A stretch of DNA of 64,000 bases from Hyphomicrobiales bacterium (lineage in GTDB: Bacteria; Pseudomonadota; Alphaproteobacteria; Rhizobiales; Rhizobiaceae), in NCBI GenBank assembly GCA_003963455.1, contig RXJA01000059.1:1-64000 (forward strand), read 5' to 3'. Positions within the stretch are counted from its first letter, which is position 1, and every line of letters begins with the position of its first letter. A program made the translations under genes and the position numbers. Under the pieces are notes generated by a model. That model saw only the letters and a program-made list of their open reading frames with translations, did not search any database and had not been told where the DNA came from. Below, in pieces: positions 8,065-17,382 of this stretch.

Positions 8065-9012
8065 TCAGAAGCCCTTGCCGATCATCTGCGCGATGTTGTC
8101 AGGGGTGACGGAGACCGTCGGTAACGTAATGGTCGGTGGGACCTCCTCGCCCTTGGCGACCTTGTAGGCGGTCTCGATTCCCTCCGGCGCTACGAACGGA
8201 TAGACGAAGGTCGCGGCGAGCTTGCCTTGCTTGACGGCTTCGAAGGCGGTCTCCTGGCCGTCGATGCCGACGACCGCCACTTCGTTCAGCCGACCCGCCG
8301 CCTCCAGCACCTGGATGGCGCCAAGCGCCATCTCGTCGTTATGCGCGTATACGGCCTGGATCTGGCCTGGCCCGAAACGCTGAACCATGTCCTCCATGAA
8401 CTTGACCGCCTTGTCGCGGGTGTAGTCGCAATTCTGCGAGGCGACGATCTTCATGTCCGGAAACTTGGCGATCGCTTCGGCGAAACCCTTGTTGCGATCT
8501 ATGGTGGCGGATGCGCCGGCGGTGCCCTGCAATTCGATAATGGCGCCCTTGCCATTCAGTTTCTTGGCGAGGAACTCGCCCGCACCGACGCCGAGCGGCA
8601 GATTCTCGCCGCCGACATGGACCGTCACCGGCGTATTCACCTTGCGATCGAGCGTGACGACCTTGATGCCGGCATCCATGGCCTCCTTGACGACGGGCGT
8701 CAGCGCCTGCTCGGTCAGCGGCGAGATCATCAGCACCTTGATGCCTTGCGCGATCAGGTTTTCGACATCCGCCACCTGCTTGGACGCGTCATTGTTGCCG
8801 TCGGTGATGATGAGGTCGACGTCAGGATAATGCTCGGCCGCATATTTCTTGTTGCCCTCCACCATGGCGACGCGCCACGGATGGTTCATCGTGCCTTGGC
8901 TGAAGCCGATCTTGATCTTCTCTTCGGCGAAGGCGGTGCCGGTCAGCATGCCGCCTGCCAAAAGCGTGGCGGCCAGTGCCGTCGAGAGTAGGAAATGTCT
9001 GCGAGTGGTCAT
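8065..9012 (-). CDS. Ribose/xylose-type sugar ABC transporter substrate-binding protein (RbsB family)
   Basis: A 315-residue periplasmic protein. The N-terminus (TTRRHFLLSTALAATLLAGG, cleavage after TAFA) is an export signal with a twin-arginine-like start. The mature part has the RbsB pattern: IGFSQGTMNHPWRVAMVEGNKK, TDGNNDASKQVADVENLIAQ and the hinge segment YAHNDEMALGAIQVLEA. The ligand is probably a pentose, polyol or related compound. A GGAGGAG ribosome site precedes the ATG. Permease and ATPase genes are upstream in the same operon. Confidence 0.92.
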   Translation of the reverse strand: MTTRRHFLLSTALAATLLAGGMLTGTAFAEEKIKIGFSQGTMNHPWRVAMVEGNKKYAAEHYPDVDLIITDGNNDASKQVADVENLIAQGIKVLMISPLTEQALTPVVKEAMDAGIKVVTLDRKVNTPVTVHVGGENLPLGVGAGEFLAKKLNGKGAIIELQGTAGASATIDRNKGFAEAIAKFPDMKIVASQNCDYTRDKAVKFMEDMVQRFGPGQIQAVYAHNDEMALGAIQVLEAAGRLNEVAVVGIDGQETAFEAVKQGKLAATFVYPFVAPEGIETAYKVAKGEEVPPTITLPTVSVTPDNIAQMIGKGF

Positions 9013-9097
9013 CTTAAGCTCCTCCGTTGGACTTCAAGTTAAAGGATTCCAGGCGCCCCAACCGGCCTGCCGCGGCAGGACCGGACACGACTGGATG

Positions 9098-10093
9098 TCA
9101 GGACCGCACGCGGTGGCGGTAGACCTCGAACATCACCGCGGCGATGATGATGGCGCCCTTGACGATCTGCTGCGTGAAGGGTGAAATGCCGAGCAGGTTC
9201 AAAATGTTGGCCATCACGGCGATGATCGCCGCACCAATCACGGTGCCGATCACGCCACCCTCTCCGCCGAACAGGCTGGTCCCGCCGATAACGACGATCG
9301 AGATTGCCTCCAGCTCAAGGTTGGTACCCGCGGTCGGCTCCCCGACGGTGAGCCTCGACACGAAAACCAGGGCGGTCAGCGCCGATAGCAGGCCGGAAAT
9401 CACATAGACCGACATCAAGGTGCGAGGCACGCTGATCCCTGCCAGCCGCGCGGCCTCGGTGTTGGAGCCGACGGCATAGACCTGGCGGCCGAACGGCGTG
9501 TGGCGAAGGACGACGAAGGCGACGGCGGCGATGGCGGCAAAAAGCCAGATCGGGACCGGCACGCCGAGCAGAAAGCCGCTGCCAAGAAATGCGAAGGCCT
9601 CCGCAGCTTCGCCAAGTGCTTTCGGTTCGCCATTGGCGATCGTCATGGCGATGCCACGCCCCATGACCAACGTGCCCAAGGTCATGATGAAGGGCGGCAT
9701 GCCGAAGAAGACGACGCCCGCGCCGTTGATGGCGCCGAACGCAGCGCCGATGGCAAGCGCAGCGATCACGGCCAGCGGTATCGAGACGCCATTTGAAATC
9801 ATGAGCGCCGTCGACACCGCCACCACGCCGACGATCGAGCCGACCGAAAGGTCAATGCCGCGCGTCAGGATAACGAAGGTCATGCCGACGCTGACGATGC
9901 CGAACAGAGCGACCTGACGACCGACGTTCAGCACATTACCCATGTGAACGAAGCTCGGCGACAGGTATATGGCGAAGCCGCAAAGCACGATCAGGACCCA
10001 GAGCAGCCCGAGGCTCTGCGCCCAACCGCGCAGGCGTCCGATCGACCCCGGCTGAAGCGCGGCCGATGCTTGTCTGGTCGTCATCTCAACCAT
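9098..10093 (-). CDS. Ribose-type sugar ABC transporter permease (RbsC family)
   Basis: A 331-residue inner-membrane protein with about ten hydrophobic segments and the RbsC motifs TRGIDLSVGSIVGV and GGTSLFGGEGGVIGTVIGA. It forms the channel for the sugar bound by the neighbouring RbsB-like protein. Three in-frame starts exist; I chose ATG 10093 because GGAGGAAGGG directly precedes it. The gene follows the HAD phosphatase gene by 13 bases and is part of the minus-strand operon. Confidence 0.92.
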   Translation of the reverse strand: MVEMTTRQASAALQPGSIGRLRGWAQSLGLLWVLIVLCGFAIYLSPSFVHMGNVLNVGRQVALFGIVSVGMTFVILTRGIDLSVGSIVGVVAVSTALMISNGVSIPLAVIAALAIGAAFGAINGAGVVFFGMPPFIMTLGTLVMGRGIAMTIANGEPKALGEAAEAFAFLGSGFLLGVPVPIWLFAAIAAVAFVVLRHTPFGRQVYAVGSNTEAARLAGISVPRTLMSVYVISGLLSALTALVFVSRLTVGEPTAGTNLELEAISIVVIGGTSLFGGEGGVIGTVIGAAIIAVMANILNLLGISPFTQQIVKGAIIIAAVMFEVYRHRVRS

Positions 10094-10106
10094 CCCTTCC
10101 TCCCAT

Positions 10107-10931
10107 TCATTGCGCGGCAACGGATCTCGGCTGCCGGCTCTGCATCAGCCAGCCTATGGCGTCAGCCAGGCCGCCCTCGTCGCAGGACGATCCGACGAAA
10201 TGCGCAAGCTGCATGACCTGCGGCACGGCATTTGCGACAGTCATGGCAGTTCCCGCCCAGGCCAGCATTTCAAGGTCGTTTTCCGCGTCGCCGGCGGCTG
10301 CGCACTCGTCGGGCGCAAAGCCGAACCGTGCAGCGACAAGGCTTATCCCGGTCTTCTTCGATACTCCCGGTGGCCCGATCTCGAGCAGGCGCGGATGCGA
10401 TCTCGATATCGACAGCCGTTCGCCAAGCGTCTCGCGCAGCACTGCGAAGGCTTCGCAGTCGGACGCCTGGCCGGCGACGCACATGATTTTGCCGGGCTCG
10501 CCGGGAAGCGTCTCAAGCGTTTCGGCTATGATTAGAGGCTCGCTCGTCACCGCGGCCTCACGCGCGACGAGCGGGTCATCGGTGAGCGTGAAAACCGCGT
10601 CGCCGGTGAACCACATCGGCCGGACGCCTGCCGCACGCGCAGCCGCCATGGCGTGCAGGGCGTCGGCGCGCGAAACCCGATGCTGTGAAAGCACGGATCC
10701 GGTTGCGACATTGCCGATCCAGCCGCCGTTGAACGCGACGACGAGATCGGCGACCCCCAGCCGCTCGGCAAAGGGCCTCACGCCAAGCGCAGAGCGTGCC
10801 GTCGCCAAAACCACCACGATCCCCGCGTCCCGAGCCGCGCCGACAGCATCGACGACCCGCTGCGGCAGCACGTAATCGTGGGTGAGCAAGGTCCGGTCGA
10901 CGTCGCAAACGATGAGGCGCGGCATGGTCAT
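10107..10931 (-). CDS. HAD superfamily (Cof-type) phosphatase
   Basis: A 274-residue phosphohydrolase. Motif I is CDVDRTLLTHD, with the nucleophile and acid Asp pair; motif IV is AAGDAENDLEML. The insertion between them is the large cap of Cof-type phosphatases, which often act on sugar phosphates. The ATG at 10931 follows GGAGG and overlaps the stop of the aldehyde dehydrogenase gene (ATGACCATG start, stop within it), so translation is coupled. A longer upstream open frame reads antisense-like sequence and is not used. It may dephosphorylate a by-product of the pathway. Confidence 0.87.
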   Translation of the reverse strand: MTMPRLIVCDVDRTLLTHDYVLPQRVVDAVGAARDAGIVVVLATARSALGVRPFAERLGVADLVVAFNGGWIGNVATGSVLSQHRVSRADALHAMAAARAAGVRPMWFTGDAVFTLTDDPLVAREAAVTSEPLIIAETLETLPGEPGKIMCVAGQASDCEAFAVLRETLGERLSISRSHPRLLEIGPPGVSKKTGISLVAARFGFAPDECAAAGDAENDLEMLAWAGTAMTVANAVPQVMQLAHFVGSSCDEGGLADAIGWLMQSRQPRSVAAQ

Positions 10932-12403
10932 CGGCCACCTCCGATCGGAAACACCGGGGAGCGAGGCCCGGTCTGGATCAGCAACGTCTTGAGCTGTGTG
11001 AATTCCTCGAAACCGGCCTGGCCCATTTCGTAGCCGAAGCCCGATCCCTTGACGCCGGTCAGCGGCAGCTGTGGCGCGCCGTCGATGATCGTATTGGCCT
11101 GGACCCAGCCACTCTTCAGGCGTTTGGCCACCGTCAGCACGGTGTCGATGTTCTTCGACCAAATGTAGTTCGACAGGCCATAGGCGGTGTCATTGGCCAG
11201 CCTCACCGCGTCGTCCGCGGTGTCGAAGCGGGTGATGCTGAGAACGGGACCGAATATCTCTTCACGGAAGATCGCCATGCGCGGCTCGACGCGATCGAAG
11301 ATGGTCGGCTCGTGGAAGTGTCCGGCTGGCTCCGCCGCGATGTTGCCGCCGAGGACAAGCCGCGCGCCGTCCTCGATCGCCCCTCTGACGAATCCCGCCA
11401 CCTTTTCCAGATGATTGCGATCGATCAACGCCCCGATATCGGTGTCTTCGTCGAACGGGTCGCCGACCTTCATTGCGCGCGCCCGTGCGACCACTTTGGC
11501 GATGAATTCATCGGCGACGGACGATTGAACGAACAGCCGCGAGCCTGACACGCAGCATTCGCCGTTGTTGAAGAAGACCCCCATGAGCGCGCCGTCGACG
11601 GCGGCGTCGAGGTCGGCATCGGCAAAGACGATGTTGGCCGACTTGCCGCCGAGCTCGACCGAGGACTTGACGAGGTGACGCGATGTGTTGGCAACGACGC
11701 GGCTGCCCGTGCGCGTCGATCCGGTGAAAGAAACGAAGTCAATGCCCGCATGCGCGGTCAGGTGATCGCCGACCGTCGCGCCGTAGCCGCTGACGACGTT
11801 GAGGGCGCCGGCCGGCAGCCCCGCCTCGCCCGCCAGCGCCGCGATCTCGAAGGCCGAGCCGGACGTAAACTCGGAAGGCTTCAACACCACCGTGCAACCG
11901 GCGGCAAGCGCGAACGGCACCTTCTGCGATAGAATAAGCGCCGGGAAGTTCCACGGCGTAATCAGCGCCACGACGCCGACCGGCTCGCGCGTGACAAGAG
12001 CCGTCTTGCCCTCGCCGATGTTGGTGTAAGACAGACCCGCCATCTGCATGGCAAGGGAAGCGGCGTAACGGGTCAGGCCGATCGTACCGTCGATGTCACC
12101 GCGAGCGAACCTTATCGGTTTACCCACTTCTTCCACCTCTATGCGTACCAGCCGCTCGTGATTGGCGCGGATGAACTCCGCCAGCCGATTGAGCACCTCG
12201 GCCCGCTCCATGCCGCTCATGCGCGGCCAGGGTCCTTCCTCGAACGCGATGCGTGCCGACTCGACGGCGAGATCGACATCCGCCGACGAGCCATCGGCAT
12301 AAGTGGCGACCCGCCCTCCGCCAGCTGGCGCCCTTCGCTCAATCGATCCCGCACCCGACTCGACGAGGAAGCGTCCATCGATGAAGTGTTGATAGCTGCG
12401 CAT
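10928..12403 (-). CDS. NAD(P)-dependent aldehyde dehydrogenase
   Basis: A 491-residue ALDH-superfamily enzyme oxidising an aldehyde to an acid. It has the cofactor segments ITPWNFPALILSQKVPFALA and VSFTGSTRTG, the general-base Glu in ELGGKSANIVFADAD, and the nucleophile Cys in NNGECCVSGSRLFV. The start at ATG 12403 gives the standard N-terminus (MRSYQHFIDGRF); the open frame extends further upstream without a good start. It lies between the transporter ATPase and the HAD gene in the LacI-controlled operon, so the substrate is probably an aldehyde from the imported compound. Confidence 0.9.
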   Translation of the reverse strand: MRSYQHFIDGRFLVESGAGSIERRAPAGGGRVATYADGSSADVDLAVESARIAFEEGPWPRMSGMERAEVLNRLAEFIRANHERLVRIEVEEVGKPIRFARGDIDGTIGLTRYAASLAMQMAGLSYTNIGEGKTALVTREPVGVVALITPWNFPALILSQKVPFALAAGCTVVLKPSEFTSGSAFEIAALAGEAGLPAGALNVVSGYGATVGDHLTAHAGIDFVSFTGSTRTGSRVVANTSRHLVKSSVELGGKSANIVFADADLDAAVDGALMGVFFNNGECCVSGSRLFVQSSVADEFIAKVVARARAMKVGDPFDEDTDIGALIDRNHLEKVAGFVRGAIEDGARLVLGGNIAAEPAGHFHEPTIFDRVEPRMAIFREEIFGPVLSITRFDTADDAVRLANDTAYGLSNYIWSKNIDTVLTVAKRLKSGWVQANTIIDGAPQLPLTGVKGSGFGYEMGQAGFEEFTQLKTLLIQTGPRSPVFPIGGGR

Positions 12404-12417
12404 GCCCGTCTCGCTCC

Positions 12418-13911
12418 TTACTGCCAGACCGCATGGGCCATGATGGTTTCCTCGGTCGCGCCCTCCGCTTCCAGAACCGCCGATACCGTGCCTTCCCGCA
12501 TCACGACGATGCGATTGCAAAGGCCCAGAATTTCCGGAAGTTCGGATGAGACCATAAGGACGGCCGCTCCGCGCTTCGACGTCAGATCAACAAGCAGGTC
12601 GTAGATCTCGCGCTTGGCGGCCACGTCGACGCCACGTGTCGGCTCATCGACCAAAAGGATCTCGGTCCCTGCATGCAGCTGCCGGGCTATGCCGCACTTC
12701 TGCTGATTTCCGCCCGAGAGCGTGCGCACCTTGGCGTCGGCGCTCGGCGTCTTGATGCGCATCTGCTGGATGAAACGGGCGACCTGCTCCTGTTCGCGCC
12801 GGCGGCTGATCAGGCCGCCCTGGACGATCGCGACCAGTTCGGAAACGGTGACGTTGAAGGCAACCGATTGTTCGAGGAAAAGACCCTCTGTCTTGCGATC
12901 TTCCGGCAGCAAGCCAATCTTCTGCGCGAGCGCCGCACGCGGCCCGTCGACCGCGACCACCTTACCGTCGATCCAGATCTCGCCGCTGTCGATCGCGTCG
13001 GCGCCGGCAATTGCGCGCAGCACCTCCGTGCGCCCGGCCCCGGCGAGGCCGCAGATACCAACGATCTCGCCGCGCCTGACATCGAAAGAAATGTCCTTCA
13101 GCACGCCGGCCCGAGAGAGGTTGCGCACCTCCAGGCGTATGTCTTGGCCCGGCTTCGGGCGAGGTGGAAAGACGTCCTTGAGCTCGCGTCCAACCATATG
13201 GCGAATGAGGTCGGCGGTTGTCGTTTGCGCCAGCGGCATGGAGGCGACGACTCTACCGTCGCGCAACACGGTGACCTCGTCGCAGATCTCGTAGAGCTCC
13301 TTGAGACGATGCGTGATGTAGATGAAGGACACACCCTGTTCGGCGCTGAGGCGCCGGATCGTCGTGAACAGGTGTTCCAACTCGGCGTCGCCCAGGACCG
13401 CGGAGGGTTCGTCGAGCACCACGATACGCGCTTCGCGTGCAATCGCCTTCGCGATCTCCACCATTTGGCGCTGGGCCACGCTTAGCGCATCGATCCGGGC
13501 ACCTGGATCGACGCGGAAACCCAATCGGTCCAACACCTCGCGCGCCGCGGCCTTGGCCTTGCGCCAGTCGACGATGCCGAGCCTGCCCTTGGGCAAGCGG
13601 CCAAGAAAGATATTCTCGGCAACCGTCAGATGCGGCGCCTGAGCGAGCTCCTGGTAGATGACGGCGATTCCAAGCTCGAGCATCCGTTCGGGCGTTGGCG
13701 TAGGCACGATGGTGCCGTCGACGACCACCTCGCCTTCATTGGCAAGGAAAGCGCCCGAGAGAACGCGCATCAACGTCGACTTGCCGGCGCCGTTTTCACC
13801 GATCACGCCATGCACGCTGCCCTTGCGCACAACAAAGCTGACGTCATTCAGGGCGTAGACGCCTGGAAAGCGCTTGTGGATGCCGCGCATCTCAAGAACC
13901 GCGTCTTTCAT
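12418..13911 (-). CDS. Ribose-type sugar ABC transporter ATPase with two NBDs (RbsA family)
   Basis: A 497-residue protein with two fused nucleotide-binding domains. The first has Walker A GENGAGKST near residue 38 and a Walker B ending VVLDEPSAVL. The second begins near residue 290 with the relaxed Walker A GLAGAGRTEVL usual for this family, the signature LSGGNQQK and LLVDEPTRGVD. It energises the RbsB/RbsC-like importer encoded downstream. The gap to the upstream SDR gene (13912-13955) holds a LacI-type operator half-identical to the one at the operon head, so the transport half may have its own regulated promoter. Confidence 0.93.
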   Translation of the reverse strand: MKDAVLEMRGIHKRFPGVYALNDVSFVVRKGSVHGVIGENGAGKSTLMRVLSGAFLANEGEVVVDGTIVPTPTPERMLELGIAVIYQELAQAPHLTVAENIFLGRLPKGRLGIVDWRKAKAAAREVLDRLGFRVDPGARIDALSVAQRQMVEIAKAIAREARIVVLDEPSAVLGDAELEHLFTTIRRLSAEQGVSFIYITHRLKELYEICDEVTVLRDGRVVASMPLAQTTTADLIRHMVGRELKDVFPPRPKPGQDIRLEVRNLSRAGVLKDISFDVRRGEIVGICGLAGAGRTEVLRAIAGADAIDSGEIWIDGKVVAVDGPRAALAQKIGLLPEDRKTEGLFLEQSVAFNVTVSELVAIVQGGLISRRREQEQVARFIQQMRIKTPSADAKVRTLSGGNQQKCGIARQLHAGTEILLVDEPTRGVDVAAKREIYDLLVDLTSKRGAAVLMVSSELPEILGLCNRIVVMREGTVSAVLEAEGATEETIMAHAVWQ

Positions 13912-13924
13912 CTTAGGACCTCAA

Positions 13925-13938
13925 GAAATCGTTTTCAC
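13925..13938. promoter_or_regulatory. Putative internal LacI-family operator
   Basis: GAAATCGTTTTCAC is identical to the core of the operator at 16034-16051. It lies 14 bases upstream of the transporter ATPase start, inside the minus-strand cluster. Confidence 0.65.
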
Positions 13939-13955
13939 GTCTTGTCCAAAAAAGC

Positions 13956-14783
13956 TCACAAACGGTGGATCTGCATGCCACCGCCGATGTGGTAGATGTC
14001 CCCCGTGCTGAACGGCAGGCCCCCTGCGGCCAAGGTCGCCACGGCGCGAGCAATGTCCTGCGGCTGGCCCCAGCGTCGGATCGCCGACAACTGGCCCGCC
14101 TCGACCTGCGACGAATATTTCTCGTAGACGTCCGCGGTCATGTCGGTCTGGATCAAGCCCGGGCGGATCTCGTGCACCCGGATGCCGGCGTCCGCCAGGC
14201 GGATCGCAAACTGCTGCGAGGCCATCGAGAGCCCGGCCTTGGATATGCAGTACGGACCCTTCTCCGGCGAGACGAGGCCTGCATTGGCGGAGGTGATCGT
14301 CACGACCGATCGCTCCGACGCGGTTTGCGGCCTTGAAAGCATCGCGCGGGCGACTGCCTGAGTGAGAAAAAATGTGCCGCGCAGGTTGACGCCGATCAGC
14401 CGGTCGAAGCTTTCCTCGGTGACATCGAGAAGGTCACCGCGCACGCTCACCTGCACACCGGCATTGTTGATCAAGCAGTTGATCTCGCCCAGGTCGCCTT
14501 CGAGGCGCTCGACAAAGGCGGCATTGCCCGATGTCTCGGAGATGTCTCTGCGGTAGAAAATGCTATTGCGCCCGAGCCCGCGCACGAGATCGACTGTCTC
14601 GCCGGCGTTCTCGTCCTCGACAATATCGACAATTGCTATGTCGAAGCCCACGCGTGCAAGTTCGCAACAGATGGCGCGGCCGATGCCGCGTCGGCCGCCT
14701 GTGACGACAGCAAGGCCGCGGTCCCCGGAAGGCTGTCGTCCAGCCATCCCCGCGACCGCTGGAGCAGCCTGGTTCAACATCAT
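13956..14783 (-). CDS. Short-chain dehydrogenase/reductase
   Basis: A 275-residue classical SDR. It has the TGGRRGIGRAI cofactor motif, NNAGVQ, a Ser in TITSANA, and the catalytic YCISK. It ends in an SDR-type C-terminus (GGLPFSTGDIYHIGGG). It would interconvert an alcohol and a ketone with NAD(P)H. The start at ATG 14783 follows AAGGAAGG and overlaps the CoA-transferase stop by the ATGA pattern; a second ATG lies one codon later. Its place between the CoA-transferase and the transporter makes it an early step of the same pathway. Confidence 0.9.
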   Translation of the reverse strand: MMLNQAAPAVAGMAGRQPSGDRGLAVVTGGRRGIGRAICCELARVGFDIAIVDIVEDENAGETVDLVRGLGRNSIFYRRDISETSGNAAFVERLEGDLGEINCLINNAGVQVSVRGDLLDVTEESFDRLIGVNLRGTFFLTQAVARAMLSRPQTASERSVVTITSANAGLVSPEKGPYCISKAGLSMASQQFAIRLADAGIRVHEIRPGLIQTDMTADVYEKYSSQVEAGQLSAIRRWGQPQDIARAVATLAAGGLPFSTGDIYHIGGGMQIHRL

Positions 14784-15997
14784 GACGCCTTCCTTTCCAC
14801 GGCATCGCCGAGGCCGCTCGCGGCGACCACCGCCTTCGATGCCAGCAGGCTCTGAACTTCGCCTTCGGCGTAGCCGAGCTCGTCCAGGATCTCGCGAGTA
14901 TGCTCGCCGATCTCGAGAGCCAGGCATCGCAGCGACGGCGCCTCGCCGTCGTAGCGGTTGGGATGATTGACCAGATAGATGGTGCGGCCGCGCACGGTGA
15001 CCTGGCGGAACACCTGAGCGTGGCTTAGCTGCGGATCGGCCAGCAGGTCGTCATAGTAGTTGATCGGCGCCCACCAGATGCCGTGGCGGTCGAAACGATC
15101 GGCAAGGTCCGCTACCGAGAAGGTCGCCGTGGCCCGAGACAGTCGGCGAGCGTATTCATCCCGATCTGCGTATCGGTCGACATCGGCGACCTCGCGCAGA
15201 CCGTCGCTGTCGAGCGCCTCGGCCAGCACCAAGGAGTCGCAGAGCGAGATCACGACATGGCCGTCGGCGGCGGGATAAACGCCATAGGGCGCGGCGTGAA
15301 ACCAGGTGGCGAGGTTCTTCTCTCGCTTCAGGACGTCACGGCTCATGCCGCCCGCGAAATAGTTGACAAGAGGCTCCCCTTGCAGATCGATCGCCGAATT
15401 GATCAGGCTGGCCTCGACCCGCGCGCCTTTGCCGTCGCGAAGCCGGCGCACCAGCGCGCCCAAAACGCCCATCGCCAGCAGCGCACCGCCATGCTGGTCG
15501 ACGATCGCCGCACCGACGGGCGTCGGGCCCCCATCGGGCGTGCCGGTGACGCTCATGAGGCCTGACCGCGCCTGAGCGAGAAGGTCCTGGCCGGGCTTCA
15601 GCGCCATCGGTCCGGTGGCGCCGAACCCGCTGGCCGAGGCGAAGATCAGCCTGGGGTTGATCGCGCGAAGCACTTCGTCGTCGAAGCCAAGCTTGGCGAA
15701 CACGCCTGGCCGGAAATTTTCCATGACCACGTCGGCCCCGGCGATCAGCCGGCGCGCGACCTCTTTGCCCTCGGCGCTTTTCAGATCGATGCCGATGGAA
15801 CGTTTGTTGCGGTTGGCGCACAGGTAGAAGCCGCTGACGCCCTCGACATACACGTCGGCTCCCGACCAGCGACGCTCATGAGCGCCATCTATCGGTTCAA
15901 CCTTGACGACGTCGGCGCCCATGTCGGCCAGGTATTGGGCACCCGCGGGACCCTGCAGGAAATGGCAGAAGCTGACGATCTTGATCCCGCTGAGCAT
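14780..15997 (-). CDS. CaiB/BaiF (family III) CoA-transferase
   Basis: A 405-residue enzyme moving CoA between carboxylic acids. The family N-terminus LSGIKIVSFCHFLQGPAGAQ is followed by LADMGADVVKVEP. The catalytic Asp is in PGQDLLAQARSGLMSVTG, and the C-terminal DRFDRHGIWWAPIN region also fits. The ATG at 15997 follows AAGGGAAGAG. It is the first gene of the minus-strand operon, right behind the LacI-type operator. It would activate an acid for the enoyl-CoA hydratase encoded at the far end. Confidence 0.9.
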   Translation of the reverse strand: MLSGIKIVSFCHFLQGPAGAQYLADMGADVVKVEPIDGAHERRWSGADVYVEGVSGFYLCANRNKRSIGIDLKSAEGKEVARRLIAGADVVMENFRPGVFAKLGFDDEVLRAINPRLIFASASGFGATGPMALKPGQDLLAQARSGLMSVTGTPDGGPTPVGAAIVDQHGGALLAMGVLGALVRRLRDGKGARVEASLINSAIDLQGEPLVNYFAGGMSRDVLKREKNLATWFHAAPYGVYPAADGHVVISLCDSLVLAEALDSDGLREVADVDRYADRDEYARRLSRATATFSVADLADRFDRHGIWWAPINYYDDLLADPQLSHAQVFRQVTVRGRTIYLVNHPNRYDGEAPSLRCLALEIGEHTREILDELGYAEGEVQSLLASKAVVAASGLGDAVERKAS

Positions 15998-16033
15998 GTC
16001 TCTTCCCTTGGGTGTGGCGCTACGGTGCGCTCT

Positions 16034-16051
16034 TGTGAAATCGTTTTCACA
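16034..16051. promoter_or_regulatory. LacI-family operator at head of the catabolic operon
   Basis: TGTGAAATCGTTTTCACA is an 18-base near-perfect palindrome with the central CG typical of LacI/GalR regulators. It lies 37 bases before the CoA-transferase start and in the divergent region to the LacI-type gene. A core copy recurs at 13925-13938. Confidence 0.8.
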
Positions 16052-16133
16052 GCTTTTCTCGGCACTGTCAACCATGTTTCTCGACTTTTCATCAAAAAAG
16101 ACGTGTGGCGGCCTGAAAGAAATTGTGCGATCT

Positions 16134-16147
16134 AGAAAACGGTTTCT
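16134..16147. promoter_or_regulatory. Second palindrome near the LacI-type gene
   Basis: AGAAAACGGTTTCT is a near-perfect inverted repeat with a central CG, 25 bases before the regulator start. It is a plausible autoregulatory half-cognate of the main operator. Confidence 0.55.
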
Positions 16148-16171
16148 CGAAGTCGGCAGTGGCCATACTCA

Positions 16172-17194
16172 ATGGATATCGAAGACGGCGGCGCCAAACT
16201 GATCGACGTGGCACGGCTTGCGAACTGCTCGCCGGCCACTGTTTCGCGCGTTCTGAACAGCAATCCGAAGGTCAATGAAGCCGTTCGCGATCGCGTGCTG
16301 CGAGCCGCCCGGGAACTTGGCTATGTGCCCAACGGCTCCGCCAGGGCGCTGCGATCCACGCGAACAAGGCTGGTCGGCGCCATTATCCCGACCTTGGACC
16401 ACGCGATCTACGCCACGATGGTCGACGGACTTCAGGCCCGGCTTTCGGAAAAGGACGTTTCGCTGATCATCAACACCTCGGGCTACGACATCGATCTCGA
16501 GTACGAGCAGGCTCGCCTGCTGGTCGAGCGCGGTGTCGAGTCGGTGGTGCTGGTTGGATCCACGCACCTGGCTGCCACGCTCGCGATGCTCGAGCAGAAG
16601 CGTATCGACTATGTCTACACATACACGTCGAGGGCAATCGAGTCGGGCGCCGCGGTAGGCTTCGACAACGAGAAGGCTGGGCGCACGGCGGCGCGCTACC
16701 TGCTCGACCTCGGCCACTCCCGGTTCGCGATGATCGCAGGCATCACCCGGGACAATGATCGCGCAGCCGGTCGCCGCGACGGCTTCCTGAATGAACTCGA
16801 GCGGTCAGGCATCGACCGTGCAGGCGTTCCGGTTGTCGAAGGGGCCTACAGGCTAGGTGACGGTCGGCGCTGCATGCAGCGGCTCATGGAAGAAGGCGCA
16901 AGACCGACGGCGGTGTTTTGTGGCAGCGATATCCTTGCGGCCGGCGCCATCAAATACTGTCACGCCGCCGGCATCGCTGTCCCCGGGGAGGTCTCGATCG
17001 TCGGCTTCGACAATCTGGAGATCGCAGAGCTCACCTCACCGGAATTGACCACGTTGGAGGTGCCGGCTCGGGACATGGGCCGAATTGCCGCTGACTACAT
17101 CCTGGCATCGCCGTCGCAGCGACTGCATTTGAGGCAACGCGAACTGGCAATCCGGCTAATCGTCAGGGAAAGCACGGCTCCAGTGAAGCGCTAG
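16172..17194 (+). CDS. LacI family transcriptional regulator
   Basis: A 340-residue repressor. The N-terminal helix-turn-helix and hinge (DVARLANCSPATVSRVLNSN, then ARELGYVPNGSARALRS) are textbook LacI. The rest is a periplasmic-binding-protein-like sensor domain with the late SIVGFDNLEIAELTSPELTT strand. It is transcribed divergently from the CoA-transferase-to-isomerase operon. The shared intergenic region carries one strong palindrome and one weaker palindrome of the LacI class, and the strong one recurs before the transporter ATPase. It therefore most likely represses the 16.0-4.3 kb cluster until the transported compound or a derivative is present. Confidence 0.93.
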   Translation: MDIEDGGAKLIDVARLANCSPATVSRVLNSNPKVNEAVRDRVLRAARELGYVPNGSARALRSTRTRLVGAIIPTLDHAIYATMVDGLQARLSEKDVSLIINTSGYDIDLEYEQARLLVERGVESVVLVGSTHLAATLAMLEQKRIDYVYTYTSRAIESGAAVGFDNEKAGRTAARYLLDLGHSRFAMIAGITRDNDRAAGRRDGFLNELERSGIDRAGVPVVEGAYRLGDGRRCMQRLMEEGARPTAVFCGSDILAAGAIKYCHAAGIAVPGEVSIVGFDNLEIAELTSPELTTLEVPARDMGRIAADYILASPSQRLHLRQRELAIRLIVRESTAPVKR

Positions 17195-17382
17195 ACACTT
17201 CGACGTCCGGCTACCACGGCAAGAGCCCTCCGTTGCTGAAAGCTGATCCGAGTGTCCGCTTCCAGCCGACAAGCACCTGACCTTAATGACTGCGATGGGG
17301 CGCAAAGCTGATGGGGTGGACGCCCCCGACGGCATCGCTGTGCCAGAATGGAGTGTTACAACCCATTCGAAGGGAGGCGTCC

